Part shown: positions 8,982 through 20,983 of the stretch, piece by piece | How positions within the stretch are numbered: the first letter of the stretch is position 1 | Layout of the letters: each line of letters starts with the position of its first letter | DNA from: Phycisphaerae bacterium | Lineage (GTDB): Bacteria; Planctomycetota; Phycisphaerae; Phycisphaerales; UBA1924 | Direction: 5' to 3' | DNA: 64,000 bases | NCBI GenBank assembly: GCA_016793805.1 | Contig: JAEUIZ010000022.1 | Location: forward strand, 1-64,000 | Position numbers and translations under genes: made by a program | Notes under the pieces: model-generated | Databases searched by the model: none | Told to the model about the DNA's origin: nothing | Seen by the model: the letters and a program-made list of their open reading frames with translations, nothing else

Positions 8982-9983
8982 ATGACACACCGTCTCGATC
9001 TCTATCACCGATGCACCGCGGCGTTCCTTGCCGTCATGTCGCTGGCTGCGCTCGGCTCGTGTGCGACGCGGGATGCTGGCGGGCCCATGCCCACGTCGGC
9101 ACGGGTTCGCGCCCTGACGCCGATCGCGATACCCGAGCCGAGCGAGACCTCCCCGCGCGAGTACGCGGGGATCCACAACGCGGTTGCGTATCACCCCGGC
9201 TTTGTGTCGGGGAGCGTTCCCGAGGGCGATGCGGGCCTCGACACGCTCGCGGCGATGGGCGTCAGGACCATCATCAGCGTGGACGGCGCCGAGCCGGAGG
9301 TCGAGAAAGCCCGAGCGCGCGGGATGCGGTACATCCATCTGCCGATCGGGTACAACGGGTTCGACGAGAGGCGTCGGCTCGAACTGACCCGCGCCACACG
9401 CGACGCGATGGCCCACGGGCCGGTCTACATCCACTGCCACCACGGGAAGCACCGCAGCGCCGGCGCCGCTGCCGCGATCGGCGTCGGGCTCGGGTGGCTG
9501 AGCCCCGAGGAGGGCGTGGCGCGGATGAAGGTCAGCGGGACGGCGGCGAACTACACGGGTCTGTACGCCTGTGCCGCGAGCGCGACGCCGCTCGACGCGA
9601 GCACGATCGACGGGGTGCCGCCCGAGTTCCCGTCTGTCAGCAAGCCCTCGGGAATCGTGCGGGGGATGGTCGAGATCGACGAGGCGTTCGAGCACCTCAA
9701 GTCGATCGAGAAGGCCGGTTGGGCCGTGCCCAGCGACCACCCGGATCTCGTGCCCGCGGCCGAGGCAGGCCGGCTCGCCGACCTGTACCGGTCGCTGCTC
9801 GACCTGCCCAACACCAAGCGACGGCCGGCGGACTTCGCGGCGCTGATGAACCGCGCCCACAGCGAGGCGCAAACGCTCGAAGGCCTCCTGGTCTCCGGCG
9901 AGAAGGACACGGCGAAGTTGTCGGCGGCGATGAAGTTTGTCGCCGCATCGTGCAAGGACTGCCACGCGAAGCACCGCGACTGA
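8982..9983 (+). CDS. Lipoprotein: CX5R phosphatase fused to cytochrome c'-like tail
   Basis: A 333-residue exported protein. A signal peptide ends in LAALGSC, so Cys27 is a likely lipid anchor. Residues 60-200 fit the tyrosine/dual-specificity phosphatase fold: TIISVDGAEPEVE strand, RYIHLPIGYNG, then HCHHGKHRSAG with Cys152 and Arg158 in CX5R spacing. Residues 225-333 are helical and end in SCKDCHAKHRD, a single CXXCH heme c site (Cys324, Cys327, His328) close to the C-terminus, the position used by cytochrome c' proteins. I infer a periplasmic phosphatase with a covalently bound heme that could sense redox state or a gas such as NO or CO. The CX5R and CXXCH motifs are seen directly; activity and heme loading are inference. 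Confidence 0.82.
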   Translation: MTHRLDLYHRCTAAFLAVMSLAALGSCATRDAGGPMPTSARVRALTPIAIPEPSETSPREYAGIHNAVAYHPGFVSGSVPEGDAGLDTLAAMGVRTIISVDGAEPEVEKARARGMRYIHLPIGYNGFDERRRLELTRATRDAMAHGPVYIHCHHGKHRSAGAAAAIGVGLGWLSPEEGVARMKVSGTAANYTGLYACAASATPLDASTIDGVPPEFPSVSKPSGIVRGMVEIDEAFEHLKSIEKAGWAVPSDHPDLVPAAEAGRLADLYRSLLDLPNTKRRPADFAALMNRAHSEAQTLEGLLVSGEKDTAKLSAAMKFVAASCKDCHAKHRD

Positions 9984-10081
9984 GCGGGAGTTCGTGGCCC
10001 GTCTGGGGGCGATGGCTTCTGCCCGCGTGGGACCCTCGCTCGGCCGATGCGCGCCGCGAACAGCGGTCCACCGTCCGCCCC

Positions 10082-10087
10082 TACCAT
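10082..10087 (+). promoter_or_regulatory. Leaderless-type -10 box for miaB
   Basis: TACCAT ends 5 nt before the ATG at 10093, with no ribosome-binding site between. Confidence 0.45.
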
Positions 10088-10092
10088 CCAAT

Positions 10093-11739
10093 ATGCCTGC
10101 GCGAACGGTCTATCTCGAAACCTTCGGCTGCCAGATGAACGAGTTGGACTCCGAACTCGTCGCGGGGCAGTTGCGATCGCTGGGCTACGCGTTCGCCCCT
10201 GACCCCGAGGCCGCGGACGTGGTGCTCTACAACACCTGCTCGGTGCGGGAGCACGCGGAGCAGAAGGTGTGGTCGCGTCTGGGGGAGTTGGCGGCCCGCA
10301 AACGCCGCGAGCCCGGGCTCGTCGTCGGCGTGCTGGGCTGCCTCGCGGAGCGTGACGGGACGGACCTCGCGAGACGGATGCCGGTGGTGGACATCCTCTG
10401 CGGCCCGGGCGAACTGGACAAGTTGCCGGCGTTGCTGGACAACGCCGTGCGGACGCGCGAGGCACTGGCCGCGGATGAGACACCGGGGCCGCGCCTCGTC
10501 TCGGCGCAGCAGTTCGCGTTGCAGGGCAACGCCTCGCGGCGATCGGCGACGCTCGCGGCCGCCGAGGACAACCTCGAGATGCTCGACCTCTCGCGGGCGA
10601 TCTCGCCGATCGACCGGAACGGGTCGGCGTACGTGCGGATCACGCGCGGGTGCAACAAGTTCTGCACGTATTGCGTCGTCCCGTTCACGCGCGGAGCCGA
10701 GGTCCACCGCCCGCCGCGGCACATCATCGACGAGTGCAAGCGCCTCGCCGACGCGGGGGTGATCGAGGTCACGCTGCTGGGCCAGACGGTGAACCACTAC
10801 CGCTTCGAGCACGGGTCGGCGGTGACGGTCGGGGGCGTGGTCCAACCACAGAAGGGCCGGAGTTACGCCGGCGGGCACGCGCGCGACCCCTTCGCGGGCG
10901 CGCACACGACCACCTTCGCCGACCTCCTGGCGCGGATCCACGACGAGGTCCCCGCGATCGAGCGATTGCGATTCGTCACGAGTTACCCGCGCGACTTCGG
11001 CGACGACGTGCTCGAGGCGATCCGCGATCATCCGCGGATCTGCCGATACCTCCACGTCCCGGCCCAATCGGGCTCGGACCGCATCCTCAAGGCCATGAAC
11101 CGCGGGTACTCGGCCTCGGAGTACCTCGAGTTCCTCGATCGCGCCCGCGCCCACCTCGACACCCCCGATCGGCCGCTCATGGTCTCGGGCGACTTCATCG
11201 TCGGGTTTCCGACCGAGACCGACGACGACTTCGCCGCCACGACCCGCCTCGTCGAGCGGGCCCGCTACAAGAGCGCGTTCATCTTCAAGTACAGCCCGCG
11301 GCCCGGCACGGTCGCGTTCGACAAACTGCCCGACGACGTGCCCGAGGACACGAAGCGCCGGCGGAACAACGACCTGCTCGCGCTGCAGTCGCGGATCAGC
11401 GACGAGATCGCCCGGGCCCAGGTCGGGCGCACGGCACGGGTCATGGTCGAGGGCGTCAGCCGGCGCGAGATGAAGCGATCCGGGCTCACCAAGTCCGAGA
11501 TCCGCCGGCGCGAGTCCGTGACATTGACCGTCGGCGGGCGCGAGCCGATCGCCGATCCGCCCCGCGCCGAGGAGGCCCCGCCGGCGATCTCCGTGCAACT
11601 CACGGCCCGGACCGACGGCGACCTCATCGTGCTCTTCGACGCGCCGCCCGGCCGCGCCCCCGCCGACCTCATCGGGCGCATCGTCCCCGTGCGGATCGAC
11701 TCGGCGGACCGGCTGAGCCTGCACGCGACGATGCTCTAG
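10093..11739 (+). CDS. miaB: tRNA 2-methylthioadenosine-37 synthase MiaB
   Basis: A radical-SAM methylthiotransferase that modifies N6-isopentenyladenosine 37 of tRNAs reading UNN codons. The N-terminal domain has the three cluster cysteines in FGCQMN, NTCSVRE and LGCLAE. The radical SAM triad CNKFCTYC lies at residues 187-194, followed by GQTVN, SGDFIVGFPTETD and a C-terminal TRAM region. At 548 residues it is about 100 longer than usual. Insertions are visible before the SAM motif (around 115-160) and after GQTVNHY (about 240-275), and the TRAM end is stretched. ATG 10093 was chosen because MPARTVYLETFGCQMN matches family starts and a TANNNT box sits 5 nt upstream. It ends 3 bp from the convergent clpB stop. 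Confidence 0.95.
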   Translation: MPARTVYLETFGCQMNELDSELVAGQLRSLGYAFAPDPEAADVVLYNTCSVREHAEQKVWSRLGELAARKRREPGLVVGVLGCLAERDGTDLARRMPVVDILCGPGELDKLPALLDNAVRTREALAADETPGPRLVSAQQFALQGNASRRSATLAAAEDNLEMLDLSRAISPIDRNGSAYVRITRGCNKFCTYCVVPFTRGAEVHRPPRHIIDECKRLADAGVIEVTLLGQTVNHYRFEHGSAVTVGGVVQPQKGRSYAGGHARDPFAGAHTTTFADLLARIHDEVPAIERLRFVTSYPRDFGDDVLEAIRDHPRICRYLHVPAQSGSDRILKAMNRGYSASEYLEFLDRARAHLDTPDRPLMVSGDFIVGFPTETDDDFAATTRLVERARYKSAFIFKYSPRPGTVAFDKLPDDVPEDTKRRRNNDLLALQSRISDEIARAQVGRTARVMVEGVSRREMKRSGLTKSEIRRRESVTLTVGGREPIADPPRAEEAPPAISVQLTARTDGDLIVLFDAPPGRAPADLIGRIVPVRIDSADRLSLHATML

Positions 11740-11742
11740 CCG

Positions 11743-14466
<2,724 letters not shown>

Positions 14467-14814
14467 GCCGTTCCTCCCTTGGGACCTTCGGACTAGGAGC
14501 GGTGCAAGCGGCGCGCCGCGGCTTGATGGCATGCCGGATGCCTAGTACCGCCAGATCAGGGCCGCAGCGAGCGCACGCTGCCGAACTGACATGCTCGCCC
14601 GGCACCGTCGCCCCTGTGCAGCCCGCTGAGGCCGAATAACGGACTGGCATGTCCTTTGTAGGGATCCCCTGGCGGGTTCGCGTCGTGAAGCACGGGTCGC
14701 GTGTGGGGGCTCCTATGGGGGGGGATGCGCGCCAAACCCGAGAAGCGGGCGGGTCTGGTGATGTCACTCTTGAAATGGTCCGACATCAAAGGACGTAGCG
14801 GCAGGAGCGCAAAG
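14467..14814. other. Intergenic region between clpB and a small gene
   Basis: A divergent 348-bp spacer. It must hold promoters for clpB (minus) and for the gene at 14815 (plus), but I find no convincing -35/-10 pair, no CIRCE repeat and no coding signal. A short G run occurs at about 14716-14724. Confidence 0.5.
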
Positions 14815-15147
14815 ATGAGAGTGTCCATCAAGGCGTCGACGGGCCGGGAACTGGATCTCACGCACGCCCTGGTGTCGGCCGTCGCCCACGAGTTGTGGAA
14901 GCACGCCGGGGGGAACGAGGTGGTGAACTGGCTCGAGGCCGAGCGGATCGTGGCCGGGCTGATCGCCCAGCGACCTCCGGAGAGTCAGGCTTTGGATCGG
15001 CCCGCGGACGCGCGTGCCAAGCGAGGTCGTGCGGCGCTGGAACGAGCGGCCGACGATCGGCGCACGCGGGCGTGGGACGATCCGCAGCCGCTGCGTCGGC
15101 GCGAGCGGGACGAGGACCTCGTGACCGGCCCGATCCCCTATCGCTAG
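14815..15147 (+). CDS. Small DUF2934-like protein
   Basis: A 110-residue hydrophilic protein. ATG 14815 is preceded by AGGAG at 7 nt, which decides the start over earlier in-frame codons. The segment ALVSAVAHELWKHAGG followed by NWLEAERIV resembles the short DUF2934 motif (a helix with ELW, then WLEAE). The remaining C-terminal half is rich in Arg, Asp and Ala and looks disordered. The function of this family is unknown. It converges with the secreted transglutaminase-like gene, overlapping by 4 bp at the stop codons. Confidence 0.65.
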   Translation: MRVSIKASTGRELDLTHALVSAVAHELWKHAGGNEVVNWLEAERIVAGLIAQRPPESQALDRPADARAKRGRAALERAADDRRTRAWDDPQPLRRRERDEDLVTGPIPYR

Positions 15148-16985
15148 GGCTTCTCTTTCTCCACGCCGGCGGCGAGTTGGCGGCGGACGTTCTCGGCGTC
15201 GTTCTTGAGCCCGGCGGCGTCCAGAGCCGTCGCATACCGCTCGCCCACGCGGTAGAAGTTGCTGCTGCGAAAGGCGCCGGGGCTGAGGGAGCCGGGGCGA
15301 GAGATCTTCCGCCAGGCGTCCTTGTACATGTCGGGGATGGCGGCCTGCCGCTTGCCGTCCCTCAGCAACCGCTCGGCGCGAAGGAGCGCATCGACGACCT
15401 TGGCGCTCTCGTTGGCGTATCGCTGCAGGGGCGCGAGGTAGGCGTCGTACGCGCGGGCCGGGTCGCCCTTGGCCTTCCACAGGTCGCCCTGCCGGATGCG
15501 GACCTCGCAGGCCAGGTCCGGGAGTTGCCCGAAGCGGTCGGCCGCCCAGTCCCACGCACGAGACTGCTCCTTTGCGTCGGCGACGCCCGCGATCATGCTG
15601 GTGACGATACCGAAGGAGAAGTCGGGGAAGCGGGTGCCGGCGTGCCGCATGATCGCATCGAACCACTGATCGCGCGAGGCGGCGTCGAGCCCACCCTTCT
15701 CCGCCAGGGATGCCACCGCATGCCAGGGAGCGGGTGCGCCGGGGCAGCGTTCCACGGCGGCGCGGAGCAGTTCGACCTCGGCAGCGGGCTCCGTCGTCCG
15801 CGGCGCCGCGATCGGATTGCCGCCAAGGTCCCACGCGGCGCTCAGCGGATTCTTCGCGTCGCGCAGGGCGCGGAGCCGGGCGGCGGCGTCGACGAGCGCC
15901 ACGCACGCGAGCCGGTCGCTGGGCGTCGCGGCGAGCAGCCCGGCGGAGAGGCCCAGTTCGCCGTCGGAGACGATGCGGCCGGTCTGCGGGTCGAGCGTGC
16001 TCCCGCGGAGTTTCTCGTACTCGTCGTAGTGCCCCTCGTCGCAGTTCCAGACCAGCCCGCCGCCCCGCTCCTGCACGAAGCCGACCCAGGCGTGCGAGAC
16101 ATCCGGCCCCTGGCCCGTGATCTGCGCCGAGGGGACGCCGATGGCCTTCGCGACGTGGGCCGCGTAGTACGCCTGCTCCTCGCAGACGCCCCCGACGCGG
16201 CGCAGGTTCTGGAGGGTGTAGTCGAGGGGCTCGATCTTCTTGGGCTTGCCTCGCTTGAAGGCGTCGGTGTCGTAGGTGAGGTCGGTATAGCGTTGCCCGA
16301 CGTTGCGGTCGCCCGCGTGGCGGGCGAGGGCCCAGGCCATCTCGTCGATGGACGCGGTGGAATCCACGACGCGGACGAGGCCCTCGGGCGCCATCGAGCG
16401 CATGTCAAAGGCCATCCGCGGCTGATTCTCGGTGTAGTAGGCAAAGAGAGCGACGGGATCGACGGCGATGGGCGCGGGCTTGCCCCGATTGGCCGCGAGG
16501 TAGCGTGTCGAGTCGTGCACGACGCAGATCGCAGCGGCGAGGGGGGCGAGGCGTTCGACCTTGTCCCCGTGCGCCGCGTCGAGCCGGGCGAGGATCGCAT
16601 AGGCGCGGGCCGTGTCGTCACGGGGCGAGAGCAGCATGGCCAAGGCCCGCGACGCCCCCGGCCGCTTCTTCGCCAGCGCGAGCGCGGGGCGCTGCGCGTC
16701 CTTGGGGAGCGCCGCGACTTGGGAGGTGAGCCGCGCGATCCACGCTGCTTCGATCCACGATTCTCCGTCGCGGAGCGGCGCGCGGGCGATGACCTGGTCG
16801 AACAGCGCCGAGCCCGCTGCGGCCGCCTTGGCGAGGTTCCCGTCGTCCTCCGCCTGTCGCAGGATCGAGGCGGCGCGATCGCGGACCGACGCGGGCAGCG
16901 ACTGTGTCTTGGCCGGTGGATCGAGCGCTGCGACGAGCGCCGGGGTGCCGAGCGACAGGGCAGCGACGAGCAGGAGCGTCCGCAT
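15144..16985 (-). CDS. Secreted transglutaminase-like protein
   Basis: 613 residues with a Sec signal (MRTLLLVAALSLGTPALVAA). A central transglutaminase-like core (about residues 230-330) shows GGVCEEQAYYAAHVAKAIG with the candidate nucleophile Cys, then VSHAWVGF with the His. The acid may be the Asp in NCDEGHYD. The C-terminal third is helical with TPR-like pairing (SLAEKGG, KAKGDPARAYDAYLAPLQ). Such proteins may act as cysteine peptidases or crosslinkers outside the cytoplasm; the substrate is unknown. ATG 16985 has AAGGAGG 6 nt upstream. It is the last of four same-strand genes (gpsA, transporter, rsmD, this one) with gaps of 55-66 bp. Confidence 0.85.
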   Translation of the reverse strand: MRTLLLVAALSLGTPALVAALDPPAKTQSLPASVRDRAASILRQAEDDGNLAKAAAAGSALFDQVIARAPLRDGESWIEAAWIARLTSQVAALPKDAQRPALALAKKRPGASRALAMLLSPRDDTARAYAILARLDAAHGDKVERLAPLAAAICVVHDSTRYLAANRGKPAPIAVDPVALFAYYTENQPRMAFDMRSMAPEGLVRVVDSTASIDEMAWALARHAGDRNVGQRYTDLTYDTDAFKRGKPKKIEPLDYTLQNLRRVGGVCEEQAYYAAHVAKAIGVPSAQITGQGPDVSHAWVGFVQERGGGLVWNCDEGHYDEYEKLRGSTLDPQTGRIVSDGELGLSAGLLAATPSDRLACVALVDAAARLRALRDAKNPLSAAWDLGGNPIAAPRTTEPAAEVELLRAAVERCPGAPAPWHAVASLAEKGGLDAASRDQWFDAIMRHAGTRFPDFSFGIVTSMIAGVADAKEQSRAWDWAADRFGQLPDLACEVRIRQGDLWKAKGDPARAYDAYLAPLQRYANESAKVVDALLRAERLLRDGKRQAAIPDMYKDAWRKISRPGSLSPGAFRSSNFYRVGERYATALDAAGLKNDAENVRRQLAAGVEKEKP

Positions 16986-17051
16986 GCGGGTCCTCCTTCC
17001 CCGGAGTGTACGGGCGACATGGCGGGGTTGGGGTGAAGGGCGTGGCGATCG

Positions 17052-17816
17052 CTACGCCGGCGTCGCCGCGCGCATGTAGAGATGGATCGCCATCCCGTGA
17101 TAGACGTGGGTTTCCGGACCCTTGGCATTGGGCAGCGCGAGGCTCACCTCGAGCCTCTCTGGCTTGGGCGGCCCGGCCGCGGGCGCGGCCGGCTCCGCGA
17201 TCTCATCAATCTCCTCGTCCTCGGTCATGTCGGGCGCGATGTGCTCGCGGCGGCGGTCCCGATGTCGCTCCTTGCGGCGACGCTCGCGGCGGCGTGGAGG
17301 CTCGGGCGTCGCCGCGTCCGCGGCAGACTCGACCCACATGGGCCATGGCGTGCGGAGCACCGCGAAGCCGTCGTCGGTGAGCCGATCGATCACCGCCGCG
17401 AGTTGCACCATGACCCTTCTGAAGCCCAGAGGCTCGCGCACGAGGGGGTACGGCGGATCAAAGAAAGCGAGGCGCACGGGCCTGGGGCAACGCGCCAGGG
17501 CGCCCGGCCCCAGCGCGTCACCCACGACGACCTCGCAACGGTCGCCCACGCCCAGCGTGTCGATGTTGCGCTGCAGGAGCGACGCGGCATGGCGGTCACG
17601 CTCGACAAACACGCATCGCGCGGCGCCCCGGCTGATCGCCTCGAGCCCCAGCGTGCCCGTGCCGCTGAAGGCGTCAAAGACCGCGGCGCCCTCGCAGTGC
17701 CCTCGGAGCAGCCCGAAGAGCGACTCCTTGACGCGGTCGGGCATGGGGCGGACGGTCTCGGCGTCGCCGGGGGTCAGGAGGAGCCTGGAGCGGAACTCGC
17801 CGGCGATGATGCGCAT
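17052..17816 (-). CDS. rsmD: 16S rRNA (guanine-966-N2)-methyltransferase RsmD
   Basis: Methylates G966 of 16S rRNA. MRIIAGEFRSRLL begins as in the family. RPMPDRVKESLFGLL, the SAM-binding FDAFSGTGTLGLEAISRGA and the catalytic FDPPYP all appear in order within residues 1-165. It is 254 residues against about 190 usual. The excess is an Arg/Glu-rich, likely disordered insertion (about 170-215) near the end, followed by a short strand segment (LEVSLALPNAKG, YHGMAIHLYMR). The insertion could bind RNA. It lies in a same-strand run behind the AbgT-type transporter gene with a 55-bp gap. Confidence 0.92.
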   Translation of the reverse strand: MRIIAGEFRSRLLLTPGDAETVRPMPDRVKESLFGLLRGHCEGAAVFDAFSGTGTLGLEAISRGAARCVFVERDRHAASLLQRNIDTLGVGDRCEVVVGDALGPGALARCPRPVRLAFFDPPYPLVREPLGFRRVMVQLAAVIDRLTDDGFAVLRTPWPMWVESAADAATPEPPRRRERRRKERHRDRRREHIAPDMTEDEEIDEIAEPAAPAAGPPKPERLEVSLALPNAKGPETHVYHGMAIHLYMRAATPA

Positions 17817-17871
17817 GCGGGAGCAAAGGCCGGGCGGAGGGGCGCGTCAAATCCGCAGGCGGGCCTCGTCG

Positions 17872-19617
17872 TCAGTGCGCCGGCGCGTAGTGCAGCGGCC
17901 CGCGCGGGCCCAGGTCCAACCCCAGGAAGTACCAGAGCAGCAGGAACCCGGTCCACGCGACGAAGTAGACCGCGGAGTAGGGCACCATGAGCGCGATCTG
18001 TGTCCCCAGGCCCGCGCCCGGCTTGTACTTCTGCAGCAGCGCCAGCACGATGAGCGCGTAACTGTTCAATGGGGTGATGACGTTGACCACGCTGTCGCCG
18101 ATGCGATAACTGGCCATCATCAGTTCCGGGCTGATCCCGACGAACATGAACATCGGAACGAAGATCGGCGCCATCACCGCGAACTTGCTCATCAGCCCGC
18201 TCATCGCGAAGTCGCCCAGCACCACGATGGCCACGAACAGCACGACCAGCAGCGGGATCGGGAGGCTCGCCTCCACGAGCAACTGGCCGCCCGCGTACGC
18301 GAGCATCCTGTCGAGTTGCGTGTACTTGAAATACTCGACGAACTGCCCGAGGAAGAAGGCGATCACCAGCACGGGGACGACGCTCCGCACCCCGGCGTAC
18401 AGGCCCTCGATGAAGTCCTTCTGCGAACGCAGCGTCCCGACGACCGCGCCGTAGGCCATCCCGGGTAGCAGAAACACGCAGAACATCATCGGGACGATGA
18501 CGTGCGACCAGCGCGGCCCGGCCCGCTCGACCGCCCGTAACGCTCCTTGAGCCGAGGCCGCCGACGCCGGGCCCTCGTACAGCATCGAGCCGTTGGCCAG
18601 CGTGGGCTGGCCCGTGCCGTGCAGAGGCCACCCGGGCACGAAGATCATCGCCGCAAAGAGGCCCGTGACCGCGAGCATCACGACCCCCGCAAGGACCAGG
18701 CCCTTGGTCTCGCGGCGCGTGAGCGCCAGCGACCCCGCCGACGGCGCCGACGACGACGCGCCGGCCTCGCGCAGCAGCCGCGGCTCGACGATGTGGTCCG
18801 TCACGAACCAGCCCGCGAGCATCAGCACGACCACGGACGCGGCCTTGAAGTACCAGTTCGCCGTCGGGACCACGTCGCGCGCGGCGTCGAGGATGTGGGC
18901 GGCCTGCGTCGCCTGCCCGGCCATGAACGTGTCGCTGGCGTTGAGGCTGAACCCGGCGCAGAACCCCCCCGCAACCCCGCTGAACGCCGCCGCCAGGCCC
19001 GCGATGGGCGATCGGCCCATCGCCGCGTAGAGCGCCGCGGCCAGCGGGGGAAGGATGATGTACCCGGCGTCCGAGGCGATCGACGAGTTCGCCCCCACCA
19101 TCACGATGATCGGCGTGAGCAGCGGGCGCGGCGAGATGAGCGCCAGGAACCGCATCGCGGCCCCGAACAGACCGAACTTCTCCGCCGCCCCGATCCCCAG
19201 GATGCTCACGAAGATCAGTCCCAGGGCCGGGAGGTGCGTGAAGTTGCGGATCATCGAGGAGAGCATCCAGTACACGCCCTCGGAGGTGAGCAGCGTGCGC
19301 GGCGCGATGGGATCACCCGAGGGCTGCAGCACGATCTCCGGCCGGCCGTTGGCGTTGCGCGCGGGCGCCATCTCGGGCTTGCCCGCGGCGTCTCGCACTA
19401 TCTGCCCCGAGGCGTCCACCCGCTCGACCATCTTGAGCGCCGGCCGCAGCGGCTGCACCCGCCAGCCCGCCGAGTCACCGATCGCAGCCAGGACGATCAC
19501 CAGCCCGGCGAACATCGCGAAGAGCACCGCCGGCTCGGGGATCCGGTTCCCGACCCACTCGATCGCATCCAAGACCCTCGAACCGGGGCCCCTGGAGAGT
19601 GGAGACTCCGCACCCAT
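17872..19617 (-). CDS. AbgT-family transporter
   Basis: A 581-residue inner-membrane protein with about 12 hydrophobic helices. The opening VLDAIEWVGNRIPEPAVLFAMFA matches the AbgT family start. Further landmarks are the SSMIRNFTHLPALGLIF region, GANSSIASDAGYIILPPLAAALY, and the late helix pair with SYRIGDSVVNVITPLNSY. AbgT proteins move p-aminobenzoyl-glutamate or export sulfonamides; which applies here is unknown. A roughly 60-residue extracytoplasmic loop after helix 1 is typical of the family. ATG 19617 has an AAGGAGG site 7 nt upstream, which rules out the in-frame ATG at 19647. It is 60 bp behind gpsA. Confidence 0.9.
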   Translation of the reverse strand: MGAESPLSRGPGSRVLDAIEWVGNRIPEPAVLFAMFAGLVIVLAAIGDSAGWRVQPLRPALKMVERVDASGQIVRDAAGKPEMAPARNANGRPEIVLQPSGDPIAPRTLLTSEGVYWMLSSMIRNFTHLPALGLIFVSILGIGAAEKFGLFGAAMRFLALISPRPLLTPIIVMVGANSSIASDAGYIILPPLAAALYAAMGRSPIAGLAAAFSGVAGGFCAGFSLNASDTFMAGQATQAAHILDAARDVVPTANWYFKAASVVVLMLAGWFVTDHIVEPRLLREAGASSSAPSAGSLALTRRETKGLVLAGVVMLAVTGLFAAMIFVPGWPLHGTGQPTLANGSMLYEGPASAASAQGALRAVERAGPRWSHVIVPMMFCVFLLPGMAYGAVVGTLRSQKDFIEGLYAGVRSVVPVLVIAFFLGQFVEYFKYTQLDRMLAYAGGQLLVEASLPIPLLVVLFVAIVVLGDFAMSGLMSKFAVMAPIFVPMFMFVGISPELMMASYRIGDSVVNVITPLNSYALIVLALLQKYKPGAGLGTQIALMVPYSAVYFVAWTGFLLLWYFLGLDLGPRGPLHYAPAH

Positions 19618-19677
19618 GCACCAACCTCCTTCGCGGCAAGCACTCACCCCGATCCCGCGGGGAGGCGGGAGTGGTCG

Positions 19678-20841
19678 CTAGCCCACTTCGCCTTTGAGCC
19701 GGCGCGCCATCAAGCGACCGATCGCGACGATCGGATCGACGTCCTCAAAGAGTACCGCGTGGACCGCCGCCGTGATCGGCATGTCCACCTTGTACCGCCG
19801 CGAGAGCCCCATGACCGAGCGGGTCGTCGCCACGCCCTCGACCACGGAGGTCAATCGCTTGAGGTAATCGGCGAGTTTGACGCCGCGGCCGAGCGCCTCC
19901 CCGCACGAGCGGTTGCGTCCCTCCGGACTGAAGCAGGAGGTGGCGAGGTCGCCCACGCCCGCGATGCCATAAAAAGTGTCGCGGGCCGCCCCCATCGCCT
20001 CGCCGAGCCTTGCGATCTCGACGAGCCCGCGGGCCAGGAGCGCCGACTTGGCGTTCACGCCGACCCGAAGCCCGTCGAGGATCCCCGCGGCGATCGCGAT
20101 GACGTTCTTGGTCGCGCCGGCGATCTCGACCCCGAGCACGTCGCTGTTGGTATAGATGCGCAGCCAACTGGTCGAGAACAGCCGTTGCAGGTACGCCGCG
20201 AAGTCAGCGTCGTCGCTCGCGGCCACCATCGTCGCGGGAAGGCACCGCACCAGTTCCGCCGCGATCGTCGGGCCCGAGAGCACCGCGAGCCGGCGTGGGC
20301 GGCCGTCCGGATCGTCGCCCATGCACTCCGCCAGCACCTGCGTCGGGCGCAGCAGGGTCTGGTTCTCGATGCCCTTGGCGACCGAGACCACCGCGGTCGA
20401 AGGCGGGACCAGCGGGCCCAGGTGCCGCCATACCGCCCGCGAGTACTGCACCGGGATCGCCGAGATGATGAGCGCCGCGTGCGCCACCGCGTCGTGGTCC
20501 GAGTGCGCCACGCGCACCGTCTCAGGCAATCGAAACCCCGGCAGACGCGGGCTCGTCCGGGCCTGGCTCAGGTGGTCCGCCTCGTCCTGATTGTGCCCCC
20601 ACAGCACCACGTCGAAACTCCCGGGTTCCAGCGGGAGGTCCGGCTCGTGGCTGTCCCTCGCCTCCCCACTTCCGCCTCCCAACCCGTTCGTCCCGCCGTT
20701 GGGGCCTCGGTCCAGCGTCGCGAGGATCGTCGAGCACACCAGCCCCATCTGCCCGATCCCGAGCACGGCCACCACGGGCCGGCGCGCGGGCTTGCGTCGA
20801 GATCGAGCGACAGACGGCTTGGAGGGGGGCTTGTGTGTCAT
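19678..20841 (-). CDS. gpsA: Glycerol-3-phosphate dehydrogenase [NAD(P)+]
   Basis: Reduces dihydroxyacetone phosphate to sn-glycerol 3-phosphate for phospholipid synthesis, in the cytoplasm. The Rossmann fold starts at VLGIGQMGL. Later come SVAKGIE, LSGPTIAAEL, GATKNVIAIAAGI with the catalytic Lys, and GVGDLATSCFSPEGRNR. At 387 residues it is longer than the usual 330. Residues 1-22 form a basic leader, and a Gly-rich insertion (about 45-75, NGGTNGLGGGSGEARDSHEP) lies between the first two Rossmann strands, where the family has the NAD(P)-selecting loop. ATG 20841 is the first start consistent with the fold. It is divergent from the P-type ATPase gene. Confidence 0.94.
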   Translation of the reverse strand: MTHKPPSKPSVARSRRKPARRPVVAVLGIGQMGLVCSTILATLDRGPNGGTNGLGGGSGEARDSHEPDLPLEPGSFDVVLWGHNQDEADHLSQARTSPRLPGFRLPETVRVAHSDHDAVAHAALIISAIPVQYSRAVWRHLGPLVPPSTAVVSVAKGIENQTLLRPTQVLAECMGDDPDGRPRRLAVLSGPTIAAELVRCLPATMVAASDDADFAAYLQRLFSTSWLRIYTNSDVLGVEIAGATKNVIAIAAGILDGLRVGVNAKSALLARGLVEIARLGEAMGAARDTFYGIAGVGDLATSCFSPEGRNRSCGEALGRGVKLADYLKRLTSVVEGVATTRSVMGLSRRYKVDMPITAAVHAVLFEDVDPIVAIGRLMARRLKGEVG

Positions 20842-20983
20842 GGCGAACCGTGCGGAGCCCAAGAGCGTACACCCCCAACGCCCCGGCACGGGCGGCTACC
20901 ATAACGCCGCGCCGACCGCGGCGCTGGTCGGGAGTTGTTCTGCTCCCCTGCCCCCCTGCTTCCCGCGAGGACCTGGAGTCGCG

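Noticed and set aside
6160..8988. A 942-residue minus-strand frame opposite the trehalose operon
   Set aside because: Arg/Gly/His-rich low-complexity translation with no motif; both genes beneath have strong catalytic motifs.
14467..14814. CIRCE or sigma-32 heat-shock site before clpB
   Set aside because: No TTAGCACTC inverted repeat and no CTTGAA/CCCCAT-like pair was found.
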